Below are positions 1-10,321 of a stretch of 64,000 nucleotides of DNA, piece after piece; positions within the stretch are counted from its first letter, which is position 1; each line of letters opens with the position of its first letter. The notes beneath the pieces are model-generated. The model was not told the origin of the DNA. It made no database searches and was given only the letters and a program-made list of their open reading frames with translations. The DNA lies in contig CM043955.1 in NCBI GenBank assembly GCA_014529385.2, positions 153,348,640 through 153,412,639 on the forward strand, in the 5' to 3' direction. The DNA comes from Adiantum capillus-veneris (taxonomy: Eukaryota > Streptophyta > Polypodiopsida > Polypodiales > Pteridaceae). The position numbers and the translations under genes were made by a program.

Positions 1-2662
1 CGAGATTTAGATCATGAGCAGCCACAAGGCTTAAGATAAGCCTAATTGAGTTCATTTTTACAACAGGAGAAAATATTTCATTGAAGTCAATACCTTTCTT
101 TTGAGAAAAACCTTTTACCACAAGCTTAGACTTGTATCTTTTCTTCCCACCTTCTTCTTCCTTTAGCTTGTACACCCATTTGTTTTGAAGTGCCCGCTTA
201 CCTTTAGGCAACTCAACCAACTCCCATGTTTGGTTGCGATGTAGTGAGTCCATCTCCACTTGCATGCTCTTCGTCCATTCTTCTTTGGGTTCATGTTGCA
301 TAGCTTCTTCGTATGATTCCGGCTCTCCATAATCTGAGATCAAGAGATGGTTGAAGGAAGGAACAAACCTTTCTGGAGGTCTAATTGCTCTTGTAGATCT
401 TCGGGGAATAGGTTGAGGCTCCTCATTTGGTTGATGTTTTTGCACATTGTCATCGTTTGTAGTCCTTGAGTCTTCACCGTCCTCAAGCTCCATGTACTCA
501 TCACCTATTTCTTTTGTTTGTTTTCTTTCCAAGTAATCTTTGTACATATTTTGTTCGTTAAAAATTACATCCCTACTCCTTAAGATTTTACCATCTTCAA
601 GATTCCATAGGCGATACCCAAAGTCTCCTTCTCCATAGCCAATGAAGAAACACTTTTTGGACTTTGCATCTAGCTTTGATCTTAGGCTTCTATCTATGTG
701 CATGAAAGCCTCACACCCAAACACTTTGAGAAATGCATAATTCACCGGTTTACCTGTCCATGCCTCTTCTGGAACTCCCCCATCCAATGCCGTTGAGGGT
801 GACCGATTGATTAAGTACACATACGTACTTACAGCTTCCGCCCAAAGCTCAAGCGGTAGGCCTGCATGTAGACGCATGCTTCGTGCTCGTTCCATGATTG
901 CCCTGTTCATCCTTTTCGAAATCCCATTTTGTTGAGGTGTCCTTGGGGTTGTCCTTTGCCTCCGAATGCCATTGCTAGCACAAAAGCTTTCAAAAGCTTG
1001 GCTGCAATATTCACCTCCATTGTCGGATTTGAGGCATTTAACCTTGGTACCTGTTTCATTCTCCACAAAGGCTTTCCACCTTTGAAATATGGAAAATACA
1101 TCGGATTTATTCTTCATGACATAAACCCATGTTTTTCTAGTCGCATCGTCTATGAATGTTACATAGTACAATGAGCCACCAAGTGATGGTGTACTTGCAG
1201 GACCCCAAACATCAGAATGAACCAACTCAAGTTTTTTATTTTTTCTTTCATTTCCTGATTTTTGAAATTTTACCCTCTTTTGTTTACCATAAACACAATC
1301 TTCACAGAACTCTAAGTCCACTTCTTTCAAACCTGGTAGAAGCTTCTTTGTTTGAAGGATTTGCATTCCTTTGGCACTCATATGTCCAAGTCGATAGTGC
1401 CACACTGCACTATCAACTTCTGTAGTTGCTGCACAAGCTGAAGGTTGTGTGCTAACAGTACACAAGTAAAGTGTACCGACCTTTTCTCCCTCGGAAACCA
1501 CCAAAGATCCCTTTGAGATCTTCCACCGTTTGTTTCCAAATGCAATGTTGTGACCTTCATCGTCCAATTGTCCTGTAGAGATTAAATTTTTGCGAAGAGA
1601 AGGAACATGCCTAACATCTTTAAGCTTCCATTCATTTCCATTAGCAGTTTTGACAGAAACTATACCTTTGCTGACAATCTCACAAGCTTCATCATCTCCC
1701 AAGTATACATACCCAAAATTACCTTTGGTGTAGTCTTGGAAATGTTTCTTGTGTGGTGTCGCATGGAATGAAGCCCCGGAATCTACTATCCAGGAGTTAG
1801 ACACATTGTCTAATGAGAAAATTAGAGCATCTTGCTCTACTTTACCTGTCACATTGGCCTCTGATGTTGGCTTGTTGTCTTGAGACTCTGTCTCCTTCTT
1901 CTTCTTGGACCAACAATCCTTCTTGACGTGGCCCTTCTTGCTGCAATTCCAACATTCAAGAACTGACTTTGTGCGTGACTTGCTCCGTCTTGAGCGATCA
2001 AGACCCTTTTGGCTTTTGAACCTCTCCTTAGGCCTTCCTCTTGTTTCCACTGACAATGCAGCTCTTGATGATTCTCCTGTGCTTCTCCTTCGTATTTCCT
2101 CGCTTAGGAGAACACCCAGAACATCATCAAACTTAAGAGTATTTGTACCAGAGATAGAATTGCTTACAGCCATCACAAGGCTGTCCCAACTATCCGGTAG
2201 AGATGATAGTATAAGGAGAGCTCGCACTTCGTCATCGAAATTGATTTTCACCGATCGAAGTTGACTTATGTTTGTGTTAAAGTCATTTAGGTGTTCTGCA
2301 ATTGAACCATTCTCTGCCATCTTTAGATTGAACAAGCGCTTCATAAGAAATACCTTATTGGATGCTGATGGTTTCTCGTAGAAGTCGTCAAGTGACTTCA
2401 TCAAGTCCTCCGTGGTCTTCATCTCCGAAACATTGAAGGCCACCATTGACGCCAAGCTTAACCGGATTGTTCCCAGTGCCTTTCGATTAAGGACAATCCG
2501 TGCTTCATCTGCCATTGTTGCAGGCTTCTTCGCAAGACCGCCTAGTGGCAAATAGAGGTCCTTCTGGTAGAGATAGTCTTCAATCTGCATCTTCCAATGT
2601 TGGTAGTTTTTGCCGTTGAACTTCTCAATCTTGAGCTTCCCTTTCTCCGCTATAACTCCCAC
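1..2662 (-). CDS. Ty1/copia gag-pol polyprotein, 3' end beyond window
   Basis: Encodes the capsid, protease, integrase and start of the reverse transcriptase of a copia retrotransposon. Reading the minus strand codon by codon from 2662 to 2 gives no stop and no frameshift (about 887 codons). In order: Gag with the KIEKFNGKNYQHWK-type N-terminus, a CX2CX4HX4C zinc knuckle near 1910-1952, the DSGA protease site near 1770-1793, the WHYRLGHM pre-integrase motif near 1375-1411, the integrase core, and the start of the copia RT near the left edge. Two faults are visible. Position 2662-2660 is GTG directly after a stop where an ATG would be expected, so the first in-frame ATG is at 2590. The third catalytic acid of the integrase DDE triad, normally Glu in NGVAERMNR, is AAA (Lys) at 916-914. 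The element therefore looks young but probably inactive. Confidence 0.9.
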   Translation of the reverse strand, partial: MGVIAEKGKLKIEKFNGKNYQHWKMQIEDYLYQKDLYLPLGGLAKKPATMADEARIVLNRKALGTIRLSLASMVAFNVSEMKTTEDLMKSLDDFYEKPSASNKVFLMKRLFNLKMAENGSIAEHLNDFNTNISQLRSVKINFDDEVRALLILSSLPDSWDSLVMAVSNSISGTNTLKFDDVLGVLLSEEIRRRSTGESSRAALSVETRGRPKERFKSQKGLDRSRRSKSRTKSVLECWNCSKKGHVKKDCWSKKKKETESQDNKPTSEANVTGKVEQDALIFSLDNVSNSWIVDSGASFHATPHKKHFQDYTKGNFGYVYLGDDEACEIVSKGIVSVKTANGNEWKLKDVRHVPSLRKNLISTGQLDDEGHNIAFGNKRWKISKGSLVVSEGEKVGTLYLCTVSTQPSACAATTEVDSAVWHYRLGHMSAKGMQILQTKKLLPGLKEVDLEFCEDCVYGKQKRVKFQKSGNERKNKKLELVHSDVWGPASTPSLGGSLYYVTFIDDATRKTWVYVMKNKSDVFSIFQRWKAFVENETGTKVKCLKSDNGGEYCSQAFESFCASNGIRRQRTTPRTPQQNGISKRMNRAIMERARSMRLHAGLPLELWAEAVSTYVYLINRSPSTALDGGVPEEAWTGKPVNYAFLKVFGCEAFMHIDRSLRSKLDAKSKKCFFIGYGEGDFGYRLWNLEDGKILRSRDVIFNEQNMYKDYLERKQTKEIGDEYMELEDGEDSRTTNDDNVQKHQPNEEPQPIPRRSTRAIRPPERFVPSFNHLLISDYGEPESYEEAMQHEPKEEWTKSMQVEMDSLHRNQTWELVELPKGKRALQNKWVYKLKEEEGGKKRYKSKLVVKGFSQKKGIDFNEIFSPVVKMNSIRLILSLVAAHDLNL

Positions 2663-2708
2663 TCAATTCAAGGAATCCTTTCCTTGAGATAATTTAGCTA
2701 CGAGCAAA

Positions 2709-2724
2709 CCTTGCTCTGATACCA
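2709..2724 (-). other. Primer-binding site (initiator tRNA-Met)
   Basis: The minus strand reads TGGTATCAGAGCAAGG, complementary to the 3' end of initiator tRNA-Met, the usual primer of plant copia elements. It lies two bases inside the LTR edge and upstream of the gag-pol frame, which fixes the orientation. Confidence 0.92.
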
Positions 2725-2726
2725 GT

Positions 2727-3438
2727 TGTTAGGAAATAAGACGTAGCTAAATAGATAATTGATTAGATTACTTAATGGAGAGAGACAAATTTACATACAC
2801 GAGATTATAGAGTAGAGAGAGAGAGAGAGAGAGTACACACGATATACGTGGTTCACCCAATGTGGGCTACGTCCACGGGAAAGCAAGCACTCAATGGCTT
2901 TAGTACTTCAAAACAAGAAGTAGTTTACAAAGGGATTATACCCTTAATGGAGCTCCCGCCTTGCTTCACTCTCAGCACCTCACACTCACCTTCTTGCATC
3001 AACTTTACACTATGAAATGTGTGTAGAAATGGCCTCCTTTTATAGGCCAAAAGGGCTGCCCTCTCTTATGAGAGACAGCCATGTGTAGCCGCCCTTGTGC
3101 GAATAAGTCCAAATCGGACTCTCCAATCCGCCCATGTGTGGCCGCCCTTGAGAATACAAGTCCGCTTTTGAATTCGGCCACCGGCCACCGGCCATTGACT
3201 TCCGACCATTGGCCATCGGCCATTGACTACCGACCGGTTGTGTTCCGATCACTTTCCGGCCGCCGTCCAGCCATAATATTCCGGCGAAAAAGAATATTTC
3301 GGCAAAAAAAAAATCTAGGGGGCCTCCGCCCCCGAGGCCTCTAAAGTTGCCCCTGATTCTTGTCCGTGAAAATTTTGGTTTCCGGTGAGTGATTTTCCTT
3401 CACGCACGATGGCTTCTCCTCATAATGGGGGCCTTACA
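2727..3438 (-). repeat. 5' LTR of the copia element
   Basis: On the minus strand the LTR ends in CCTAACA just before the PBS. Its other edge is placed at TGTAAGG (3438), which roughly mirrors the terminus; an alternative start is TGTTAAG near 3480. A TATA-like CCTATAAAAGG on the minus strand (about 3034-3046) marks the promoter, and a (GA)n tract lies at about 2813-2834 in the downstream part. The partner LTR is outside the window, so the outer boundary is a judgement. Confidence 0.65.
3035..3046 (-). promoter_or_regulatory. TATA-like box in copia LTR
   Basis: CCTATAAAAGGA on the minus strand sits inside the LTR about 310 bases from its internal edge, the position expected for the U3 promoter of an LTR retrotransposon. 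Confidence 0.5.
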
Positions 3439-3494
3439 AATGTGCGCTTTTACTGCAGGAAATTACAAGGATAAATCAGGCTCCATACTTAACA

Positions 3495-3496
<2 letters not shown>

Positions 3497-3537
<41 letters not shown>

Positions 3538-3540
3538 TTC
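3497..3540. repeat. (CT)n microsatellite
   Basis: Nearly pure CT dinucleotide run with one G interruption. Confidence 0.9.
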
Positions 3541-4864
3541 AACATTGTGAAGCAAGAGGGAAAGGAGAGATAGAATAGTACCAACAAGGGGCTTGGGAGA
3601 AGGGGTCCCTCTCTCACTCTCTCACTCTGAAAGAGGAAGCGAATCAAAAGCAAGACAAAAAGCTCATACTCTCTCTCTTGACCTTGTCAAGAGGATCAAA
3701 GAGCGTAAGCAAGGAGGTAATCTCACTCTCTCTTGCCTTCATATTCAAAAGCTATAGCTCTCAAAGCTCTCGCTGTCTCTCACATAGACTTCAAGCTTCA
3801 TAAGATCGACCTCTGTCACTCTCCCCAAGGGCAAGAGCATGAAGGGAGCGTAAAGGAAGGCATCAAGCGATAAGCGGGCATGAGGAAGAGAATTAATTCA
3901 CAAGTTTTGCTTAAGGAGTGCTGTTAGGACCCTTAACAAATAATATTTGTAACCAAATTCCATGTCAACTAACCTTTATCAATAAAAACAATTCAAAGTG
4001 TCAATTATAGATGTTATAGGTGTTATTTAAGTATTAAGCTTTCTTTGGTGCACTGGACTCTCCTATTTCCCATAGTGAGTAGCCATTGTTGACGTGCCTC
4101 ACCTTGCAAACCCATTATCCCCCCTAAAATGATTGTCCATGTTGTTATACTTGCAAGAAGCAAGCTCCAAATAGTGAGGAACACTTCCTTGGCTTGTGAA
4201 AAATCTGAGGAGCGTAAAGGATGAGCAAAGTGATATATGTGTGATGAGTTTGAGTCTTCAAGGCACTATCGTTTTCTAAGTTTTGGACTACAATAGGAGG
4301 GCGTCTTGCTTGCAGTTCCCATACCAAGACTTCGCCTAATCAAAGGAAGTTTAAAAATCATTCTCACCTACTTGGGTACCACCCAATTAAAGGGTCCACC
4401 CCTACCCCTAGCTGTAGTTATAATAAGGTATTGTACAATTTGGATTCTTGATGTGTAGTAGCTACTGTTCAAGAAAAACCTTTATCCCAGCTATACACAA
4501 ATCCCTTTAAGGCGATCCTTACGCAAAAAATTTGCAAACTAAACTAAGATTTTGGTTGTATTTACACTTTTTTCTTGAAAAACCAATTTGGTACAGTATG
4601 TGTATGCAAGTTTGGGGGGCTACCCCTGTTGTATGCACTTATACACACTTGCCAAAATCCCCCTATTGTACACTCATGTGCTACCATATAGAACACACTA
4701 GTGAGTCCCCCGTGCAATCCATAAAAGCTTGGCACAATAGTATTCTTGAAATTTGAAGGATATTTTAGGAATTTCCATAAAATGAAGCAGTATTTTGGTA
4801 ATCTTTCATATTTATTCTTTGTAAAACAGGTGTGCTCGTGTAGTGAGGAGTTTTGTAAGTGGGT

Positions 4865-4867
<3 letters not shown>

Positions 4868-4924
<57 letters not shown>

Positions 4925-4925
4925 G
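4868..4925. repeat. (GA)n microsatellite
   Basis: About 29 GA units with one GG interruption. It generates spurious Glu-Arg and Ser-Leu reading frames on the two strands. Confidence 0.95.
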
Positions 4926-5039
4926 CATGATCGAGCATTGCATGTTAACACTAGTGGCAATGAGGCAGTTGAGAAAAAATAGCAAGATCCCACTTTACTG
5001 CAGCCAGAGACTCCCTCTTGAATGGAAAAATGGTAAGGT

Positions 5040-5484
5040 GAGAGACAGGTAGAAAATACTAGATCCAGTTTGGCCTATGCAAATGTATTTGTATATCATG
5101 TATATTTTATTATTCAAGTGCTCTATTATGAGCTTTGGCCAATTATGACCAGTCGGCCAGTTTGTAACCAATTTGACCGTTCAAGAAATCTATAAAACAA
5201 ATACGTGCAAGAGGGAAATGGTCACTCTTGCACGGGGGGAGATTGCACCCAGTGTCCGTCTTATTCTTCTCTCCTCTCTTCTTCCTCTCTCGCCGTGCCA
5301 GGTGTAGCACTCCGCTCTAGGAGGTGCGCCTGCACGAGCCGTATTACTCTCTCTCGCTCTCTATCTCTCTCTATTCGTGATTATGCGTCTATGTGGTTGT
5401 CAGGTATGTCGAATATTCTGTTTATGGTTTGTAGTACGCTATTTTGGATGTTTTGCAGGGAGCTCCACACCTCCGGATGTAGCA
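5040..5484 (+). repeat. Orphan LTR fragment followed by a PBS
   Basis: The plus strand ends in GATGTAGCA directly before TGGTATCAGAGC, the initiator tRNA-Met PBS, so the sequence to the left should be the 3' part of a 5' LTR. A TATA-like CTATAAAAC near 5190 supports this. The left edge is a guess. No gag follows, so the rest of that element has been lost. Confidence 0.5.
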
Positions 5485-5485
5485 G

Positions 5486-5499
5486 TGGTATCAGAGCTT
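5486..5499 (+). other. Primer-binding site (initiator tRNA-Met)
   Basis: TGGTATCAGAGCTT on the plus strand, one base after an LTR-like CA terminus. It marks an otherwise lost plus-strand LTR element. Confidence 0.7.
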
Positions 5500-6440
5500 A
5501 GTCTACGCTCCAGTGATTGCAGATTAGGATAACCAAAAGCTAAGTGCTCTTGTTTTCTTCTGGTTTTCAAAAATTATAATTCTATGTCCTTGTTTTATGT
5601 TATCTTTTTCATGCAAATCTGACATTATCCTTCATTAATTTGTAATTAGTAGAACAGATCTTAATAAGATAGTAGGAATGATAATTTTATACTGTGAGTA
5701 AAGTTTACATATTATTAATGTATATATATATTAATAAGCACGGAAAAAAAATATCATTTCTATAACAGAGGGAGAGAGGTTGAGGGAGAGAAGGTAACTC
5801 CGATGTCAGCTTGGCTTCCAAGGCAAGAACTCTAAACTTAACTCCTTCCTCTTTCTTTCCTAAAAATACTCCTCCTTTCTTAAAATTTCTCTCTCTTTCC
5901 TAAAGGGTAAACTCTTATCATTAGATACAATCTTGAGGCTTAAGTTTCCCATCAACCTATAGTTTTCAAGTGAATAAAGACCATAAGTTTAATAGTTTCA
6001 GAGTCTAATTTTTGATTCGATCATTCCGTTTGAAAGCTTCAAGACTTAACAAAATATGAGCCTTTAATATTTGCAAAGTAATGAAATACTTTTATTGAAA
6101 AATGTTGGGTACATTACACGATGTGATGGAGGAGTTTTGCAGTAGAAGGGAAGCAAACACATGCATTGCGGTAGGGTATGTAGCAATGAGATGGTAGCAG
6201 GTAATAGCTTGAAATTTGGATGAACAAGTAGCAAATGAGGCCTTCTTTCCATGGTGGACACTCTAAACTTTAAAGGCATGAGATGTGGTGGATGTTGAGT
6301 GCGGCACCAATTCTCTTATGTTCCTAGTTGAGAGTCGATGAGTCTCCACTCAGATCAATCACAAGTAAGTGAGCCAGCATGGGCAAGACTTAGGATGTTG
6401 TTGGTGTGGTAGTTTTATGCAACATGTGTGTGTGCATTAT
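5500..6440. other. Non-coding stretch, AT-rich
   Basis: No recognisable protein, RNA or repeat family. It may be the decayed interior of the element whose PBS is at 5486. Confidence 0.5.
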
Positions 6441-6530
6441 GTCAACTTGTGGAGTCGAGGTAGTATGTGGATGGTTCCAATTAATGTCAACTTGTGGAGT
6501 CGAGGTAGTGTGTGGATGGTTCCAATTAAT
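6441..6530. repeat. 45-bp tandem duplication
   Basis: Two adjacent 45-base units (6441-6485 and 6486-6530) differ at a single base. This is a recent local duplication in non-coding DNA. Confidence 0.9.
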
Positions 6531-6847
6531 GTCGGTGATAGCAAGAATAGGTCAGATTACCTCCCCCCTTGACTTAGATTCACTAAAATACAAGACACTA
6601 ACACACATATTCTTTACAACTTGAACTCTCATTGAGCCCATACCACATTACAATTATTACAATGACTTGAAATAGATTGAGATATTATGATATATTTCTA
6701 TTTTGAGAAAATGTGATAATGTGTATCTCCAATGTTTATTGCTTCTTTGTATTTTTCCTTGATATGTAATCGGTAGTCTTGGTCCTTTAGTAGATTTAGT
6801 TAGTTTAAATAAGTCCAGTTAACATGGAGCCTTGGCTTAACCATGGT

Positions 6848-6852
6848 GTCAG
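6848..6852. other. Target-site duplication, left copy
   Basis: GTCAG directly before the LTR, identical to 15598-15602. Five bases is the usual length for gypsy integrase. Confidence 0.95.
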
Positions 6853-8441
6853 TGTAATGGAATTGGCCTATTTAACTTGAGAGTAGCGGAAATTAATAAT
6901 AGTACTTTTGAGAAATGACTTTGTGAGCATAGCGGGTGAACATAGTAGAAGATACCAACATAATCATAGCAATTAGTTAACTTGGCATGAACAATACTTT
7001 TGCAAGAGAGAGAATTTAGAGAACATGACAATAGTTGAGGAACGGATTTATGTGGAGCCGGTCCCCCCTCCAATAGGCATTTGTATTATGATTTCTCCCA
7101 TTAAGAGAGACTTGTTACAATACAATCTTTGTGTTCCTTGTGACCTAGGTGATGCAATGAAGATGGAAATCTTCATGCATCACAAACATAACATAAACTT
7201 GAAGAAAGCTTTAACTATCCCAAGCCTCAGTCCCAAGACCTCAAACACCTTCGAAGGTGGAGAGAGCTAGCAGGGAATGAGGGTAGGGAAGAGGAAGAAG
7301 AAACATTTCGTAGGAGAAAGAATTAGTTCCTCACTTATCATAACTCTTGTTGCTAGAATACATAATATCATAGTAATGAAGAAGAAGGAGATGGAAAGCT
7401 TAAGCATTGAAGCATGGCTCTTGGTTGGATTTGCACTCCATATCCAAGAGTGTTGGTGTAGGCTCTCAACCTCTACTTGCTTGGAGAAGGAGAGGGAGCT
7501 CTTGCACTTTGCATAGCACACAATACGAGTGTTTGTGAGTGTGTGTGGGTGAGTACCCCCTAAGCAACCCCCTAGCTTGATTGGGTCGACCCCCCCTTGT
7601 AGCTCATGCTTGAAGCTCATTGGACCCCTCCAGGCCTAGCCAATCACAAGCAGGAGGCATTACAAGCAGCAAGGGTAGCCTTGAGACAAGTGTCCCCCTT
7701 TCCCCTTTGAGAGAGAGGGCTAGATTAATTAAATCTCCTAAATTATTATTGGACCCCTTGGGTGGCCAACCAATAGGCTTCAGGCACACCATGAGGGCAA
7801 CATGAGGAGGAACTTGACAAGTGTCCCTTTTGCTTTCTTTGTACCATGCATGCCTTGTGTGAGTGTGTGGGTGTTCTCTCTCATCCCCCCTCATGTAGGG
7901 CTCGCCCCCTCCTTGTAGGGATTGAATCTTTGACTTTTTGACACCTCAAGCCCCTCATGCATAGGCCCAGTTCCCACCACAAGCTTGGCTCATAAGCACT
8001 TTAAGCTTGGACTAGGTTCTCACTTCAAGTGCAACCCTAGCATGTCAAGCACCTCAAGCATCTCAAGCACCTCAATAATCAAGCACCTCAAGCAACTTAG
8101 TCATCAAGCATGACAAGCAGGGCAAGCACCTCGAGTTGGGTTGGGTTCACGCGCCTCAAGCTCAGCCCTAGCTTACCTAAGGTCAAAGGCCTTTTACACA
8201 CATTATTGGAGGTCTTCAATGAAGCTAACCCTAAGGTCTTATGCTGCATTTGTTAGCCTTGCTCTTTGATAGACCATCTCTTATTGGGCCCCTTTACCAT
8301 TGGCCCCGTGTTGAGATAGACCTATAAGCACATGTCTATATCTTAACACTTGTTCCCGTTTATTCTCCCACATTAAGTGATCAATTTAATATGATAAAAT
8401 CATTTGCGTTGGTTAGATATTAGATATTAGATTTTATGACA
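6853..8441 (-). repeat. 3' LTR of chromovirus
   Basis: Direct repeat of 14006-15597. It contains a cluster of degenerate CAAGCACCT-type short repeats at about 8040-8135. Apparent reading frames inside it (for example 7277-7516) recur in the other LTR and are not genes. Confidence 0.95.
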
Positions 8442-8460
8442 TTACCTCTCTCTTGAAATC
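8442..8460 (-). other. Polypurine tract
   Basis: The minus strand reads AAGAGAGAGGTAAT immediately before the 3' LTR start TGTCATAA. This is the expected plus-strand DNA primer site. Confidence 0.8.
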
Positions 8461-8801
8461 ATAGTCGTCCTCGACTATGAGGTAGAAGAGATAAAGCCTT
8501 AGTCATTAGTCAATTTTACTTAGCGGGTAGAGGATCCCTTTTTACCCTACGACATCTTTCCAAGATGGATGACTAATCCATTTTGGTGCTTGGGAGACAT
8601 AGCTGCCGCAAGCATGTGTGCTCTTTAGTCCATTTCATTCTCCCAAAGTAGAGTGACAAATTCTACTTGGTGTTTGAGAGACGTCGTCATCACAAACATG
8701 ATTCTAAGCATGCATACTAGTTAAATTTGTGCACAATTAAAAAGAGGACTAGTCTTATAAGACAAAAACATGAGTTATTTAAAAGAAATTTGTACATTTT
8801 C
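8461..8801 (-). other. Chromovirus 3' untranslated region
   Basis: About 340 bases between the end of the integrase/chromodomain frame and the polypurine tract. No conserved protein is seen. Confidence 0.6.
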
Positions 8802-10320
8802 TTACTCTAATGTAGCATTGTAAGCATTGACAAGGTTCATACTATCCTTAAGCTGTATTCCTTGCATCCATCTAGCATCTTCAAAAGGATTATTTTTGAA
8901 CTTAATAAGATACTGTCGGATAATCTTACCATGTCGTAGTACCTTGTCTTCATGCCGAAGAACAGCTTCGGGTTGTAGCACCTCTTCTTGGTCTTCAACT
9001 TCGGGAGGGTCTTCAATAATTGGTTCAGTTGGTGGCTCTCCTTTGTAGGGCTTAAGTAGGCTTACATGAAAGGCATTGTGTATGAGCCAATGGTTGGGTA
9101 ACTTGACTTGATAAGCTGTCTCATTGATGGGCTTCAAGATTTGGAAAGGACCATAGTATCTTTTTGCTAGTTTAGCATAATACTTTTGATGGCCCGTAGG
9201 ATTTTTGCCTGTCATTTGCCTTAATCGAGCCTTAGGAAACTTGAGTAAGACCCAATCATTTTCTTTGAACATTAAGGCTCTTTTGTGCTTATCAGCAACA
9301 ACTTATATGGCCTCCCTAATCTTTTGAAAAGATTCTTATAGGTCACGGCTATACTCATTGGCGGTGAAGATCTTCCCATGTACTTTGAGTAGCAAGGGAA
9401 TTTTAGGTCTTCCCTCAATGATCTCAAAAGGTGCTTTTCCCGTAGAAGTATGTATAGTATTATTGTAGGCATACTCTACAAGAGGTAAGTACTTTTCCCA
9501 TTGTGAGCGTTGATCTACTTCGGTAACATCAGTCTTGAGTAGATCGAGTATCGTGAGATTGGATATCTCACTTTGACCATCCGTTTGTGGGTGATAGGCC
9601 GAAGAGAAATTCAATCTTGTGCCTAGATTTTCAAAGAGACCTTTCCAAAAATCACTGGTCATTCTAGGATATCTATCTGACACGATGGATGTGGGTAATC
9701 CATGGTGCTTGAAAATCTAAGATATGAAGAGAGTTGCTATTTGATGTGCCTTAATAGTCTTTTTGACAGGAATAAAATGTGCTTGCTTGGTAAACCTGTC
9801 AACTATTGTCCATATTCCTGTATTCCCATGGATAGACTTGGGTAATCCAAAGATGAAATCCATGGATATACTCTCCCTTGGTGAATTTGGAATAGGCAAT
9901 GGCTGGAGTAATCCAGGTCGCTTCCCTCTATCATACTTGGTCTTTTGGCATACTACACATTTTGAAACATACTCTTGTATGTCCACTTTCATGGTAGGCC
10001 AATATAAGTACGTCTCTACTCCTGAGAGAGTAGGTTGAATACCTCTATGCCCCGCATATGGAGGAGCATGGGATTCATACATAAATTTCTCACGAAAGGA
10101 ATGGGTAACACATAGCCTATTGCCGTGGAGAAGATAACCATCCTGCAAGGTGAATGGTTCCTCTTTCTTCCCCAAAGCAAGGGAAGACATTATGTCTCTA
10201 AAGTCAAGGTCAGTAGCATACTCATCTATCATAGAGGATAGATCATTGTCAGTAGCTATAGACACCGCATTAACTTTGGGTCATTGTGAAAGTGCATCGG
10301 CCACTTGATTGTGCTTACCA
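8802..10320 (-). pseudogene. Chromovirus integrase with chromodomain (broken)
   Basis: C-terminal pol. From 5' to 3' on the minus strand: end of RNase H (KHNQVADALSQ), HHCC zinc finger (H of SHAPPYAGHRG to CVVCQ), integrase core with SMDFIFGLP, SDRYPRMTSDFW and the YHPQTDGQSE catalytic Glu region, the GPFQILKPI integrase C-terminal domain, then a chromodomain (IIRQYLIKFKNNPFEDARW). The frame is interrupted by stops near 10264, 9717, 9335 and 9300; at each the consensus residue is Arg or Gln and a single C-to-T change explains it. It is joined to the upstream RT part through a frameshift near 10345. The chromodomain in other chromoviruses binds histone marks and directs insertion to heterochromatin; that role is inferred here. 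Confidence 0.9.
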
Positions 10321-10321
10321 G

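Larger units (their letters stand above)
3439..5039. other. Non-coding stretch, no gene seen
   Basis: No frame here resembles a known protein. The stretch holds a (CT)n tract at about 3497-3540, CT-rich degenerate sequence to about 3800 and a (GA)n tract at 4868-4925. The 143-codon minus-strand frame across 4562-4993 is mainly Ser-Leu repeats produced by the microsatellite. Confidence 0.6.

Noticed and set aside
4562-4993. 143-codon minus-strand frame
   Set aside because: Its central part is Ser-Leu from a (GA)n tract, and the rest has no domain.
7277-7516. 79-codon frame in the left chromovirus LTR, with an almost identical one at 14417-14656
   Set aside because: It recurs only because the LTRs are repeats; it lies across U3/R and has no protein-like motif.
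8040-8135. Short regular repeats resembling a CRISPR array
   Set aside because: Units are 9-12 bases, degenerate, lie inside an LTR and recur in each LTR copy; the DNA is plant nuclear.
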